This document shows, one piece after another, positions 8,803-16,282 of a DNA stretch of 64,000 nt. Where the stretch lies: positions 26,548-90,547 of the forward strand of contig NZ_QPLJ01000017.1 in assembly GCF_003340555.1 (NCBI RefSeq), read 5' to 3'. The stretch comes from Jannaschia formosa. GTDB taxonomy: Bacteria; Pseudomonadota; Alphaproteobacteria; Rhodobacterales; Rhodobacteraceae. Position 1 is the stretch's first letter; every line of letters starts with the position of its first letter. The notes under the pieces were generated by a model. It did no database searches. It was not told where the DNA came from and saw nothing but the letters and a program-made list of their open reading frames with translations. The position numbers were made by a program, and so were the translations under genes.

Positions 8803-9133
8803 GGGGCCCCTCTCGTCTTGTACCCTGAAGACGGGAATAACGGGATTTCGCCGAACGGGGAAACCGCGATTTCGCGTCTTGTGGGGTGCGTACGCAGGAA
8901 ACGGGATTGCGTGCAACAGTGCTCTGCCCATTGAGGCACAGGGGAGCGGCGACTCGGGGTCATAGAGTGCCGGATAGGGTGACATTCGGCGCCCCCCTAA
9001 ACCAACTATCCGATCTGAATCGATCAAGAGGAAGACCACCCCCGGAAATCCCGCTCTTGGAAATGCGTTGACAGAAAACGCGATCTACTCCGTATTCGGA
9101 GGCACAGGTGGAATCGGGGCAGGGATCCATAGC
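8803..9133. other. Divergent control and probable origin region of the replicon
   Basis: The 331 bp between parA and the replicase gene hold no gene. They contain four copies of an iteron-like 10-mer, consensus CGGGATTTCG: at 8841 (exact), 8865 (CGCGATTTCG), 8902 (CGGGATTGCG), and one inverted at 9044-9053. A TTGACA at 9068-9073 can serve as -35 box for the replicase gene with a weak -10 (CGTATT, 9091). By position this is where the replicase and ParA should bind. Confidence 0.55.
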
Positions 9134-9817
9134 ATGAAGATCGACGTCAGGCACTTCGCCGGGCCGCACGCGCCGGAGGCGAAATACGACGTGCTGACCG
9201 CGTTGAGCCTGATCGCCTTCGCCCGGGGCGGGGGGATGCAGGTCTCGGTGCTGCGGCTGATCGGGCTGATCACGGCGCGCTACAACTGGCGCGCCGACGA
9301 GCTCTGCGTCTGCCAGCGCGACATGGCGCGGATCTGGGGCGTCACCGAGCGCACCGCCAAGCGCGAGGTTCGCGCCTGGGTCGAGGCGCGGCTGATGGTG
9401 CGCAAGCGGGTCGGCGTGCGGGGCAGGGCGGGGGCCTACCGGCTGGACCTGATCGAGATCCGGGCGCAGGCGGCGGAGCTCTGGCCGCGGATCGGTCCCG
9501 ACTACGTGGAGCGGATGGCGCCGCGCGGGGAGGTGCCGGAGCCGGTCGCCCCGGCGCAGGCGCCCGAGCCGGTCGAGCCCGCGCCGCGGGGAACCTGGCG
9601 AGCGGCGACGGGACGGCTGCGGCGGGCGGATGCCGGGATGCACGCGGCCTGGATCGCGCCGCTCAGGCTGGAGGCGGACGAGGGCGGGGTGCTGACGCTG
9701 CGCGCGCCGACGCGCTTCATCGGCCATTACGTCGAGACGCGGCTGATGCGTCCGCTGGCCGAGGCGGTGGAGGCGGAGATGGGGCCGCGCCGCCGCATCA
9801 TCGTCGCCGGTCCGTGA
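9134..9817 (+). CDS. Plasmid replicase of the DnaA-like type
   Basis: A 227-residue protein. The N-terminal 110 residues (YDVLTALSLIAFARGG; ICQRDMARIWGVTERTAKREVRAWVEARLMVRKRVGVRGRAGAYRLD, read with CVCQRD) form a winged-helix-like DNA-binding part. The last 70 residues (GMHAAWIAPLRLEADEGGVLTLRAPTRFIGHYVETRLMRPL) resemble domain I of DnaA. Replicases of this type next to parAB define a plasmid class known in Rhodobacteraceae. ATG 9134 is chosen with GCAGGGA upstream; the in-frame TTG at 9068 is part of the -35 box TTGACA. Confidence 0.8.
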   Translation: MKIDVRHFAGPHAPEAKYDVLTALSLIAFARGGGMQVSVLRLIGLITARYNWRADELCVCQRDMARIWGVTERTAKREVRAWVEARLMVRKRVGVRGRAGAYRLDLIEIRAQAAELWPRIGPDYVERMAPRGEVPEPVAPAQAPEPVEPAPRGTWRAATGRLRRADAGMHAAWIAPLRLEADEGGVLTLRAPTRFIGHYVETRLMRPLAEAVEAEMGPRRRIIVAGP

Positions 9818-9829
9818 CGGCGCTCCCGT

Positions 9830-9843
9830 TTGACGCGAATCAA
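9830..9843. promoter_or_regulatory. FNR/FnrL-type box before the phasin-like gene
   Basis: TTGACGCGAATCAA differs by one base from the FNR consensus TTGAT-N4-ATCAA. It ends 55 bp before the ATG at 9898, a usual activator position. An FNR-type box lies at the same distance before the universal stress gene at 14742. Confidence 0.65.
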
Positions 9844-9897
9844 GGCGCGCCTGGGGGGCGGCGCTAGGGTCCGGGCGAGTGGCAGGGAGGGCCCGAG

Positions 9898-10281
9898 ATG
9901 AGGACGATGACGAAGGCGGCACCGCGACCGGACACCGGCGCAGCGGGGGACGAGGCGGAGATGGGCGGGATCGGGGAGGGCGTCCTAACGGGCGACGGGC
10001 CCGAGGTGGCGGCGGGGCTGGGGCGGATGGTCGGCTCGGCGGCGTGGGTGCAGGCCAGGATCGCCCGCTTCGGCGCGCATCGGCTGCGCCGGGCGCTGGA
10101 CGCGCAGGCGGAGATGCTGGCCTGCCGCACGCCCGAGGCGCTCTGCGCGGCGCAGATCGGCTATCTGAGCGGCCTGTCCGAGGATTACGCGCGGGAATGG
10201 GGCCGGCTCTTCGCCGCCGCGACGCGGCCGGGTCCGGGGCAGCCCGATCCCGTGGAGGAGCGGCACGCCACACCGGTCTGA
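9898..10281 (+). CDS. Phasin-family-like protein
   Basis: A 127-residue, mostly helical protein. After a Gly/Pro-rich N-terminus of about 35 residues comes a segment (LDAQAEMLACRTPEALCAAQIGYLSGLSEDYAREWGRLF, about 68-106) that matches the phasin pattern of a helix, RTPE(D/A)L, a Q, and an amphipathic helix. Phasins coat polyhydroxyalkanoate granules. The gene is monocistronic, has GCAGGGAGGG before ATG 9898, and an FNR-type box 55 bp upstream that suggests induction at low oxygen. No PHA synthase is in the window, so the role remains open. Confidence 0.65.
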   Translation: MRTMTKAAPRPDTGAAGDEAEMGGIGEGVLTGDGPEVAAGLGRMVGSAAWVQARIARFGAHRLRRALDAQAEMLACRTPEALCAAQIGYLSGLSEDYAREWGRLFAAATRPGPGQPDPVEERHATPV

Positions 10282-10327
10282 GGCTGAGGGGGGCGTCACG
10301 GGGAAGGGGCGGCGTCCTTCCGGCGCG

Positions 10328-12100
10328 TCAGCGACCGCGGATCAGCATCGAGGGGTCCCGTGACAGCGCCTGCGCGAGGCGCTGCACGGCTTCGGCCGCG
10401 GCGGCGATCTCGCGCAGGGCGCGGTCCATGCCCGGCGCCGCGCGGCCGAGATCGGCGAAGGCGCCGTCGGCGCGGCCGAGGGCGGCCTGCGCGGTGGTGA
10501 CGGCGGCGCGCGCCTCGCCCAGCAGCGCCTCCGCCTCCTCGGTGAGGGGGCCGATGCGTCCTGCGACGGTCTCCGCCGAGGTGGCGAGCCGCGCCCCGGC
10601 CTCGGCGATCCCGGTGGCGGCGGGGGCGATGTCGCGCGCGACGGTCCCGATCTCGGTCGAGGCGGCGTCGACGGCGCGCGCCGCGCCGGTCAGCGCGTCG
10701 AGGGCGGGGCCGCCCTGCTCCAGCCGGGCCGCGGCGAGGGCCGACAGCTCGGGCAGGGCCGCCCCCTCGACCGCCTGCGTGGCGGCGTCGAGCGTGGTCT
10801 CGGCGCGGTCGGCAAGGCCCGGGAGGCGCGCGGCGGCGGCGCGGGCCTCGGCCAGGGCAGGGGGCAGATCGGCGCGGAGCGCGGCGGCGCCCGCCCCGGC
10901 ATCGGCGAGCACCGGGCGCAGGTCGGCCAGCGCCCGGTCTGCGGCCGCGGCGACGGTCCGGGCGTCGCGGGCGAGCGCGGAGAGCGCCTCGGCGGCCTCG
11001 GTCGCGGCGGCGAGCGTCGGGGCGGCCTCGTCCAGCCGGGCGCGGCCCGCCTCGGCTGCCTGCGTGACGGCGGAGAGCGTCGCCCCGGTCTCGTCGAAGA
11101 GCGCCGGGAGCCGGGTCTCGGCCAGGGGCCGCAGGGCCGTGGCGATCCCCTCCGCCTCGGCGAGGAGGGAGGGCAGGGCGGCGACGGCCGGCCGCGCCTC
11201 GGCCAGCGTGGCGGTCAGTGCGTCGGTCGTCCCGCGCGCCCCGGCGGCAAGCTGCTCCGTCTCTCGGGCGGCGGCGTCTATCGCGCCCAGCACCGCCTCC
11301 GCCTCGGCGAGCCGCGCCCGGCCGGTCGCGGCGGCGGCGGACAGCTCCGCCAGGGCGCCCTCGGCCGCGTCTGCGAGGCCGGGGCCGCGCGCCGCGACGG
11401 TGGTCCGCAGCGTCGCGGCCAGCGCCTCCGCCTCGGCGGCCGCGCCCTCGACCCGGGCCAGCGTGTCGGGCAGGCCGCGCAGCGCGGGGGCGAGGTCGCG
11501 GCCGATGCCGCCCAGATCCTCGGCCAGCGCGCCGATCTCGCCCAGCCCGGCCGCGCCCTGCTCCAGCTCCGAAAGGACGCGGGTGACGCGGGCGGCGTTC
11601 TCGGGCGTGGCGAAGGCGCGCAGGTCGGCGACGAGCGCGCGCGCCTCCTCCAGCAGGGCGGGGGCCTCGTCGGCCAGCGTCTCGACCGCGCCACGGCCCG
11701 GCGTCAGCATCGGCATCCCCTGCGGCCCGCGCTCGAGCGGCCCGGCGCGGGGATCGCCGCCTTCCAGCGCAACCACGGCCACGCCGGTCACGCCCTGCGT
11801 CGACAGCCGCGCCACCGCGCCCTCGCGCAGCGGCACGTCCTCCAGCACCTCGATCTCGACCCGGATCAGCCCGGTGCCCGCCGGGTCCAGCTCCATCGCC
11901 GAGACCTCGCCCACGGGCAGGCCGTTGTAGCGGACCTCGGAGGCGGGGCTCAGGCCCGACACGTCATCGAAGACGACGGCATAGGTGGTCGTGCGGCGGC
12001 CGGGATCGTAGTCGGTCAGCCAGACCAGCAGGCCTGCGCCGATGGCGCCGGCTAGAAGGACGAAGGCCGCGATCAGGGCGTAGGGGGCGCTGCGTTCCAA
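10328..12100 (-). CDS. mlaD: MCE/MlaD-type lipid transfer protein with long helical tail
   Basis: A 590-residue protein with one N-terminal membrane helix (YALIAAFVLLAGAIGAGLLVWL, about 6-28), one MCE domain (about 38-115: YAVVFDDVSGLSPASEVRYNGLPVGEVSAMEL ... VTGVAVVALEGG), and about 450 residues of Ala/Glu/Leu-rich sequence predicted to be long helices. It sits in the periplasm and should form a hexameric ring with the MlaFE exporter/importer encoded upstream to move phospholipids between membranes. Canonical E. coli MlaD is about 180 residues; the long tail resembles LetB/PqiB- or Mce-type needle proteins. Three bases separate it from mlaF. Confidence 0.88.
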   Translation of the reverse strand: MERSAPYALIAAFVLLAGAIGAGLLVWLTDYDPGRRTTTYAVVFDDVSGLSPASEVRYNGLPVGEVSAMELDPAGTGLIRVEIEVLEDVPLREGAVARLSTQGVTGVAVVALEGGDPRAGPLERGPQGMPMLTPGRGAVETLADEAPALLEEARALVADLRAFATPENAARVTRVLSELEQGAAGLGEIGALAEDLGGIGRDLAPALRGLPDTLARVEGAAAEAEALAATLRTTVAARGPGLADAAEGALAELSAAAATGRARLAEAEAVLGAIDAAARETEQLAAGARGTTDALTATLAEARPAVAALPSLLAEAEGIATALRPLAETRLPALFDETGATLSAVTQAAEAGRARLDEAAPTLAAATEAAEALSALARDARTVAAAADRALADLRPVLADAGAGAAALRADLPPALAEARAAAARLPGLADRAETTLDAATQAVEGAALPELSALAAARLEQGGPALDALTGAARAVDAASTEIGTVARDIAPAATGIAEAGARLATSAETVAGRIGPLTEEAEALLGEARAAVTTAQAALGRADGAFADLGRAAPGMDRALREIAAAAEAVQRLAQALSRDPSMLIRGR

Positions 12101-12103
12101 GGA

Positions 12104-12865
12104 TCAGCCTCCGAAGGCGGCGCGGCCGCGCGGGCCGCCGAAATAGCGCTCGATCCAGGGATGGCCGGTCGCGCGCAGCTCCGGCACGGTGCCGACGGCG
12201 ACGACGCGCCTGTCGGCCAGGACCGCCACGCGATCGCAGATCGCGGCGAGGCTGTCGAGATCGTGGGTCACGAAGAACACCGTCAGGCCGAGCGCGCGCT
12301 TGAGGTCGAGGATCAGCGCGTCGAAGGCCGAGGCGCCGATCGGGTCGAGCCCCGCCGTCGGCTCGTCGAGGAACACCACCTCGGGGTCGAGCGCCAGCGC
12401 GCGGGCGAGCCCGGCGCGCTTGCGCATGCCCCCGGATATCTCGGAGGGGCGCAGGTCCGCCGCCTCTGGCGGCAGGCCCGCGAGCGCGAGCTTCAGCTCG
12501 GCCGCGCCGCGGCTGGTGCGGGGGTCGAGCCCGGGGAAGCGTTCGAGCATCGGCGCCTCGACGTTCTGGCGCAGGGTCAGCGACGAGAACAGCGCGCCGT
12601 CCTGGAACATCACCCCAGTGCGGCGCAGCGCGGCGCGGCGCGCCTCCTCCCCGGCCTCGTCCATGCGGGTGCCCAGCAGGTCGATCCGCCCGGCGCGCGG
12701 CGGGACGAGGCCGATGATCGCCCGCAGCAGCACCGACTTGCCGGTGCCCGAGCCGCCGACCACGCCCAGCACCTCGCCCCGGTGCATCGTCAGCGACAGC
12801 CCGTCATGGATCGTGCGGTCGCCGAAGCCGGTGACGAGGCCCTCGACGGTCAGCGCCGCGGTCAT
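12104..12865 (-). CDS. mlaF: ABC transporter ATP-binding protein, MlaF type
   Basis: A 253-residue ATPase: Walker A GGSGTGKSVLLR near 37-45, Q-loop FQDGALFSSLT, signature ISGGMRKRAGLARAL (the GGM variant of the Mla family), Walker B VVFLDEPTAGLD and switch His in VTHDLDS. It powers lipid transport through the MlaE permease. The start ATG 12865 overlaps the end of mlaE by four bases (ATGA), and mlaD follows after three, so the three genes form one coupled operon behind the stress gene. Confidence 0.93.
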   Translation of the reverse strand: MTAALTVEGLVTGFGDRTIHDGLSLTMHRGEVLGVVGGSGTGKSVLLRAIIGLVPPRAGRIDLLGTRMDEAGEEARRAALRRTGVMFQDGALFSSLTLRQNVEAPMLERFPGLDPRTSRGAAELKLALAGLPPEAADLRPSEISGGMRKRAGLARALALDPEVVFLDEPTAGLDPIGASAFDALILDLKRALGLTVFFVTHDLDSLAAICDRVAVLADRRVVAVGTVPELRATGHPWIERYFGGPRGRAAFGG

Positions 12866-13896
12866 ACGCCCAGCACCGCGAAGAGGATCGAGAAGGCCGC
12901 GTCGGCCACGATCACGAGGAAGATCGCCACGACGACGGCGCGCGAGGTCATGCGCCCCAGGCTTTCGGCGTCGGAGCCGACCTGCAGCCCGAACCAGCAG
13001 CCCGTCAGCCCCACGATCAGCGCGAAGGCCGGGGCCTTCGCCAGCCCCACGAGGTAATGGGACGCGCCGATGGCGGCCTCCATCCGGGCCACGAACATGG
13101 CCGGCGAGACGCCGAGCTCGATCCAGGACATCGCCGCCCCGCCCAGGAGGCCCGCCACGTCGGCGGCGACGGTCAGCAGCGGCAGCGCGATCACCAGCGC
13201 GAGGATGCGCGGCAGGGCCAGCACCGCCACCGGGTCGAGGCCCAGCGTGCGCAGCGCGTCCACCTCCTCGCGCATCTTCATCGAGCCGATGGCGGCTGTG
13301 AAGGCCGCGCCGGAGCGGCCCGCGACGATGATCGCGGTCAGCAGGACGCCCAGCTCGCGCAGGACAGAGATCGCGATCAGGTCGACGACGAAGACCTGCG
13401 CGCCGAACTGGCGAAGCTGCGCCGCGCCCTGGAAGGCCAGCACCACGCCGATCAGGAAGGACATCAGCGTCACGATCGGGATCGCCGTCAGCCCGGTCTC
13501 GCGCAGGTGGTGGACGGTAGAGGTCAGGCGCAGGCGGCGCGGATGGCGGGGCAGGGCGGCGGCCAGCACCAGCACGCGGCCGAAGAAGGCGAGCCCGGCC
13601 ACGAGACCCCGCGGCGAGGGCAGGCGCCAGGAGGGCCGCGCCGCGGGCGCCGCGGGCGCGGGCATCGCCGCCGCGGCGAGGTCGATCAGGGCCGCCACCT
13701 CGGGCCGCGCGCCCCGGAGCGGCCGCCCCGAGGCGGCGAGGAACCAGGCCCCCGCCATGTCGACCCGCGCCACGCCCGACAGGTCGAGCGGCCCCGTCCC
13801 CGGCCCGAGCGCGTCGCGCAGCGCGTCCACGGTGCCGAGCGTCAGCGCGCCCTCGGGCAGATGCGGGCCGACCGGCTCGGCTGTGGGGGCGGGCAC
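12862..13896 (-). CDS. mlaE: MlaE-type permease with N-terminal STAS-like domain
   Basis: A 344-residue membrane protein. Residues 1-75 resemble a degenerate STAS domain (LDLSGVARVDMAGAWFLAASG), which in other systems is the separate protein MlaB. The rest is the MlaE fold, with TGLTAIPIVTLMSFLIGVVLAFQGAAQLRQFGAQ, the coupling segment SGAAFTAAIGSMKMREEVDALRTLGLDP and a C-terminal set of helices. The STAS-MlaE fusion is common in alphaproteobacteria. The gene lies 9 bp after the usp gene and overlaps mlaF. Confidence 0.92.
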   Translation of the reverse strand: MPAPTAEPVGPHLPEGALTLGTVDALRDALGPGTGPLDLSGVARVDMAGAWFLAASGRPLRGARPEVAALIDLAAAAMPAPAAPAARPSWRLPSPRGLVAGLAFFGRVLVLAAALPRHPRRLRLTSTVHHLRETGLTAIPIVTLMSFLIGVVLAFQGAAQLRQFGAQVFVVDLIAISVLRELGVLLTAIIVAGRSGAAFTAAIGSMKMREEVDALRTLGLDPVAVLALPRILALVIALPLLTVAADVAGLLGGAAMSWIELGVSPAMFVARMEAAIGASHYLVGLAKAPAFALIVGLTGCWFGLQVGSDAESLGRMTSRAVVVAIFLVIVADAAFSILFAVLGV

Positions 13897-13905
13897 GGGG
13901 GGCGC

Positions 13906-14742
13906 TCACCGCGAGAAGAGGACGGGGATCCGGGCCTCGCGCAGCAGGTCCCGCGACACGGCGCCGAGGATCAGATCGTAGGCGCGCGAATGGCCATAGG
14001 CGCCGACCGCCAGCACGTCGGCCCCGAACTCCCGCGCCTCCGCCTCGAGCGCGCCCGCGATGGACTCGACGCGGTCGAACCGCCGGTCGATCTCCACCTC
14101 GAAGCCGTGGCGCGAGAGGGTCGCGGCGAGGTCCGTCATCACCTCGCCGGCATCGCCGAGGCGCGGGCCGGGGCCGAAGGAGACCAGCCGGATCGCCGCC
14201 CCGGCCGAGAGCAGCGGCACGAGGTCATGCAGCGCCCGCGCCGCCTGCGCGGTGTCGCGCCAGCCGACCAGCGCGCGGCCGAGACCGGCGGTCTCGCCGT
14301 CCTTCGGCACGACCAGCACGGGGCGGCCCGCGCCACGGATCACCGCCTCCTGCAGGAAGCGCTGCTGGTGGGCGTCCTGTCCGCCTTCCGCCGCGCTCAT
14401 CATCACGAGGTCGGCCGCGCGCGCGACCTCGACGGCGGCATCCGAGGGCAGCTCGTCCCCGGCGGTCAGAAGCCGCCACTCGGCGCGGGCGCCGAGCCCG
14501 GCGCTCTCCTTGTCGAAGACGGCCTTCAGGCGCTCTGCCTGCTCGCGCTGATGCTTGCGGATGCCCTGGTAGACGGTCGCCGGGATGCTGACCGGGTAGC
14601 GGGGATAGAAGACCACGCCTTCCATGACGTGGAGCCCGACGAGATGGGCGTCCCATCCGGTGGCGAGCGTGCTGGCGGTGCGGGTGAGGGCGGGGGCCCC
14701 GGCCTCGTCGGTCAGGCAGGCGAGAACGGTCTTCGGTGTCAT
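13906..14742 (-). CDS. Universal stress protein, tandem UspA domains
   Basis: A 278-residue protein with two UspA-like halves. The second ends with the ATP-binding type motif VGAYGHSRAYDLILGAVSRDLLREARIPVLFSR (about 245-278). The start ATG 14742 has GAAGGAGGAG before it. It is the first gene of the usp-mlaE-mlaF-mlaD cluster, 9 bp ahead of mlaE. An FNR-type box ends 55 bp upstream, which fits the known induction of usp genes under oxygen limitation in this group. Confidence 0.88.
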   Translation of the reverse strand: MTPKTVLACLTDEAGAPALTRTASTLATGWDAHLVGLHVMEGVVFYPRYPVSIPATVYQGIRKHQREQAERLKAVFDKESAGLGARAEWRLLTAGDELPSDAAVEVARAADLVMMSAAEGGQDAHQQRFLQEAVIRGAGRPVLVVPKDGETAGLGRALVGWRDTAQAARALHDLVPLLSAGAAIRLVSFGPGPRLGDAGEVMTDLAATLSRHGFEVEIDRRFDRVESIAGALEAEAREFGADVLAVGAYGHSRAYDLILGAVSRDLLREARIPVLFSR

Positions 14743-14796
14743 GGCGGCTCCTCCTTCGGGAACGGCCCTGACTAGCACGCCCGTGCTGGCGCCGAT

Positions 14797-14810
14797 TTGA
14801 CGGAGATCAA
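14797..14810. promoter_or_regulatory. FNR/FnrL-type box before usp-mla operon
   Basis: TTGACGGAGATCAA matches the FNR consensus TTGAT-N4-ATCAA in all but one position and lies 55 bp before the usp start codon on the minus strand. A partial second copy (TTTGACGGAGGTTC) follows at 14814. Confidence 0.65.
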
Positions 14811-14845
14811 CGGTTTGACGGAGGTTCGCGCCGCCGCGCGGGGGG

Positions 14846-15148
14846 CTGCACCTCCTCGCCGCGCGTGACGTCGGTCAGCACCCCGCCGTCGAGATGCGAG
14901 AGGCCGGAAAGGAAGTGAAGATGGCGCCCGCCCTCGCGGCGCAGGATCCGGCTGCGGACAAGGTCGGACAGCCCGGCGGGACAGGGAACACAGGGCGTCT
15001 CGAGCCATCCCGTCCGGCTGGTGACCATGCCGGACAGCAGCACGCGGGTCTCGGGCCAGCCGTCCAGATAGCGCTCCAGCACGGCTGCGAAGCCACCCGG
15101 CGGCACCGTCTTCAGGCCGTCCTCGCCCTCGTGCACGTCGATCGCGCG
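14846..15148 (-). pseudogene. dgoK: 2-dehydro-3-deoxygalactonokinase fragment
   Basis: About 100 codons keep the DgoK pattern: GGFAAVLERYLDGWPETRVLLSGMVTSRTGWLETPCVPCPAGLSDLV, then REGGRHLHFLSGLSHLDGGVLTDVTRGEEVQ. The N-terminal phosphate-binding part (with the DWGT motif) and the C-terminal half of the roughly 300-residue kinase are missing, and flanking sequence on both sides is unrelated. It is a relic of a 2-keto-3-deoxygalactonate pathway next to a sugar transporter operon, not a functional gene. Confidence 0.75.
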
Positions 15149-15184
15149 GGTCCTGCTTACGGTCCTGCTCCTGGCCGGGCCTGT

Positions 15185-15215
15185 CCGGACGGCCCGCATG
15201 CGACGGGCCGTCCGG
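15185..15215 (-). terminator. 12-bp stem hairpin after the sugar-binding protein gene
   Basis: CCGGACGGCCCG and its exact complement flank a 7-base loop, 11 bases past the stop of the binding-protein gene. There is no U-run after it on the minus strand, so it may be an mRNA 3'-end stabiliser or a weak terminator of the transporter operon. Confidence 0.6.
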
Positions 15216-15226
15216 GGGAGCCTGCT

Positions 15227-16261
15227 TCAGCGCGGGGGCAGGGGCATCCAGTCGGTCATGGCGACGTCGGCATGGGCGAAGCTCGGCAGCTTGGCGGCCA
15301 GCTCCTCCATGTTGCCGATGTCGTTCTCGTTGAGGAAGTCCTGCGTGATCAGCGCCGGCGGAATGACGACCTGGTCGCCCGGGTCCTCGCCCGCCATCAG
15401 CATGGCGAGCGCGCGGACGCTGACCTCGCCCACCACGGCGGGGTTCGTCGCGGCCGAGGCGGCCCAGGGGCTGCCCGGCTCGCGCATGGCGTTGATGTTG
15501 GCGGTCGACATGTCGGCCGAGTAGATCTTCAGGTCCTGCGCCATGCCGGCCTCGTTGGCGGCGATCACGACGCCCTTGGCGAATTCGTCATAGGGGGCGA
15601 AGACGACCTCGATCATCGGGTTGGCGCGCAGAACGGCGCTCGCCTGGTCGGCCACCGAGTTGGCGATGGGGTTGTCGAGCGTGCCCCAGGAGGCGACCTC
15701 CTCGATGCCGGGATAGCGCTCCTTGAACTCCTGCCAGGTCTCGTCGCGGCGGTCGAGCGGGGCGATCCCGGCGACGTAGACATAGCCCGCCTGGAAGCTC
15801 TCGCCGTTGTCGGCGATCGCCTGCTCGAGTGCCAGGCGCGCGAGGTCGCGGTCGGACTGCTCGATCTGCGGGACGGCGTCGTTCTCGACATTGACATCGA
15901 AGGCGACCACTGGGATGCCCGCATCGACCGCGCGCTGCACGGCGGGCGCCATGCTTTCGGTCAGGCCGTGCTGGACGATGATGCCGTCGACGCCGAGGCC
16001 GATGGCCTGGTCCATCATGTCGGACTGGAGCGCGGCGTCCTGGCGGCTGTCGAAGACGCGCAGCTCGGCGCCGAGCGCCTCGGCCTGCCGCTCGACGCCC
16101 GAGAGGTAGGCCTGGAAGAAGTCGCCCGTCGACAGGTAGCGCACGAGCGCGATGGTCGGCGTCTCCGAGCCGTCCCAGGGCGCGGGGGCGTCCTGCGCGG
16201 CGGCGGGCAGGGCGAGGGTCGCGGCGGTGGCCGCCAGCAGCATCCGTCGGGTGAGCGTCAT
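15227..16261 (-). CDS. Ribose-class ABC sugar-binding protein (possible methylthioribose/5-deoxyribose binder)
   Basis: A 344-residue exported protein: a Tat-like RR start (MTLTRRMLLAATAATLALPAAAQ) and a RbsB-type fold (VDGIIVQHGLTESMAPAVQRAVDAGIPVVAFDVN; IEVVFAPYDEFAKGVVIAANEAG). ATG 16261 follows GGGAGGAA. It is the last gene of an ATPase-permease-binding protein operon, divergent from mtnK-mtnA-aldolase. From that layout I infer a ligand such as 5-methylthioribose or 5-deoxyribose; the sequence alone only supports a pentose-like ligand. Confidence 0.88.
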   Translation of the reverse strand: MTLTRRMLLAATAATLALPAAAQDAPAPWDGSETPTIALVRYLSTGDFFQAYLSGVERQAEALGAELRVFDSRQDAALQSDMMDQAIGLGVDGIIVQHGLTESMAPAVQRAVDAGIPVVAFDVNVENDAVPQIEQSDRDLARLALEQAIADNGESFQAGYVYVAGIAPLDRRDETWQEFKERYPGIEEVASWGTLDNPIANSVADQASAVLRANPMIEVVFAPYDEFAKGVVIAANEAGMAQDLKIYSADMSTANINAMREPGSPWAASAATNPAVVGEVSVRALAMLMAGEDPGDQVVIPPALITQDFLNENDIGNMEELAAKLPSFAHADVAMTDWMPLPPR

Positions 16262-16282
16262 GAGATTCCTCCCTGTCATGAC

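Noticed and set aside
7579-8934. Plus-strand frame opposite parA
   Set aside because: Antisense shadow of parA; no motif, His/Arg/Gly-rich product.
9068-9133. TTG at 9068 as start of the replicase
   Set aside because: This TTG belongs to a TTGACA promoter box, the first 22 codons are not protein-like, and ATG 9134 has a better ribosome-binding site.
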